A program made the translations under genes and the position numbers. Positions 63,453 through 64,000 of a DNA stretch of 64,000 nt are shown here, piece after piece. Under the pieces are notes generated by a model. It saw only the letters and a list, made by a program, of their open reading frames with translations. It did no database searches and was not told the DNA's origin. This DNA is from Streptomyces sp. NBC_00582 (GTDB lineage: Bacteria; Actinomycetota; Actinomycetes; Streptomycetales; Streptomycetaceae). The first letter of the stretch is position 1. Every line of letters starts with the position of its first letter. Where the stretch lies: assembly GCF_036345155.1 (NCBI RefSeq), contig NZ_CP107772.1:9672001-9736000 (forward strand), read 5' to 3'.

Positions 63453-64000
63453 GTGTCGGAGGCAGAAGCTTTCTACGAGCGGGAGACCGAGGACCGGTTC
63501 CTGCCCACCCCCTATTCGCGGGGGCCATGGGACGCCGGCTCGCAGCACGCGGGGCCACCGGCCGCGCTGCTCGGGCTGGCCGTCGAGCAACGGCCCGACG
63601 CCCGGCCGGATCTACGGGTCGCCCGGCTGACGTACGAGATCATGCGCCCCGTTCCGATACGGCCGCTGACCGTGTCGGTGCGCGTGCTGCGCGCCGGGCG
63701 CAGCACCGAGCTCGTCGAGGCCGCCCTGACGCCTGACGGCGGCGCGGAGGTGATGCGCGTGACCGCTCTGCTCCTGAAGACGGCGCCGCACTCGGTCCCC
63801 GAGGTGTCGCCGGGCCCGCAGGTGCCCGGCCCCACGGCCGCGTCCGAGGAGGCGTTCTTCCCCGTCCCGTGGGACCGCGGCTACCACACCGGCATGGAAG
63901 TGCGTTTCGCGGCCGGTTCCTTCCTCGAGCCCGGCCCGGCGACGGCGTGGATGCGGATGAGGGTTCCCCTGGTCGCGGGGGAGGAGATCACACCGCTCAG
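63453..64000 (+). CDS. Thioesterase-family (hot-dog fold) protein, 3' end outside window
   Basis: The frame runs from GTG 63453 (GGAGGGAAGG eight bases upstream) to the window end without a stop, giving 182 residues. The pattern SRGPWDAGSQHAGPPAALLGLAVEQ, then VARLTYEIMRPVPIRPLTVSVRVLRAGRS and the second-half FLEPGPATAWMRMRVPLVAGE, matches the double-hot-dog TesB-like acyl-CoA thioesterase family. It would hydrolyse acyl-CoA in the cytosol. The C-terminal portion is not in the window. Confidence 0.82.
   Translation, partial: MSEAEAFYERETEDRFLPTPYSRGPWDAGSQHAGPPAALLGLAVEQRPDARPDLRVARLTYEIMRPVPIRPLTVSVRVLRAGRSTELVEAALTPDGGAEVMRVTALLLKTAPHSVPEVSPGPQVPGPTAASEEAFFPVPWDRGYHTGMEVRFAAGSFLEPGPATAWMRMRVPLVAGEEITPL

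Overview
The window is chromosomal DNA of a high-GC actinobacterium, almost certainly Streptomyces. The signs are a third-codon position nearly always G or C, frequent GTG and TTG starts, stop/start overlaps of the ATGA or GTGA type, a mycothiol-type formaldehyde dehydrogenase, and many secreted Sec, Tat and lipoprotein products. I see no rRNA, tRNA, CRISPR array, intact insertion sequence or prophage.

Left flank (1-12143): a truncated TerD-CAP fusion, a secreted serine hydrolase divergent from a secreted M4 metalloprotease, a lipoprotein, and a tightly coupled signalling module. That module is a response regulator fused to a thioredoxin-reductase-like flavoprotein, a cyclic-nucleotide-domain histidine kinase, and a UBP-type zinc finger. 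A VOC protein, a tandem universal stress protein, a DUF4032 kinase-like protein and a metallo-beta-lactamase-fold hydrolase follow.

Core (12394-34984): a compact island that appears to encode the whole route from choline to glycine. It has choline dehydrogenase (betA) and betaine aldehyde dehydrogenase (betB). A three-part Rieske system (ferredoxin, reductase, oxygenase) would demethylate glycine betaine. Dimethylglycine dehydrogenase and sarcosine oxidase follow, the latter with its delta and alpha subunits apparently fused in one 1080-residue frame. An OpuA-type betaine ABC importer supplies substrate. The released one-carbon units are covered by a methylenetetrahydrofolate-reductase-like protein, formyltetrahydrofolate deformylase (purU), and mycothiol-dependent formaldehyde dehydrogenase with a partner hydrolase. 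An IclR regulator sits in the middle. A 17-bp palindrome of the form GTTGCG-N5-CGCAAC recurs at the control regions of these units, including the IclR start codon, and looks like the shared operator. That previously unannotated regulon is the most interesting signal here.

Middle (35072-46193): a transmembrane Ser/Thr kinase, then a sugar-utilisation locus (LacI regulator, binding protein, two permeases, GH42 beta-galactosidase, secreted Asp-box/ricin-domain protein) and a broken formylglycine-generating-enzyme-like gene.

Right flank (46223-64000): a SpoIIE-type phosphatase, an ECF sigma factor with a CU044_5270-type membrane partner, a ricin-domain PI-PLC, an MFS exporter with the 3' remnant of a short-chain dehydrogenase, an intact SDR, a small coiled-coil protein probably read from a leaderless mRNA, an AraC/DMT-transporter pair, a 1294-residue HTH-STAND-WD40 protein, two small secreted proteins and a truncated thioesterase-family gene. 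Strong hairpins separate several convergent pairs.
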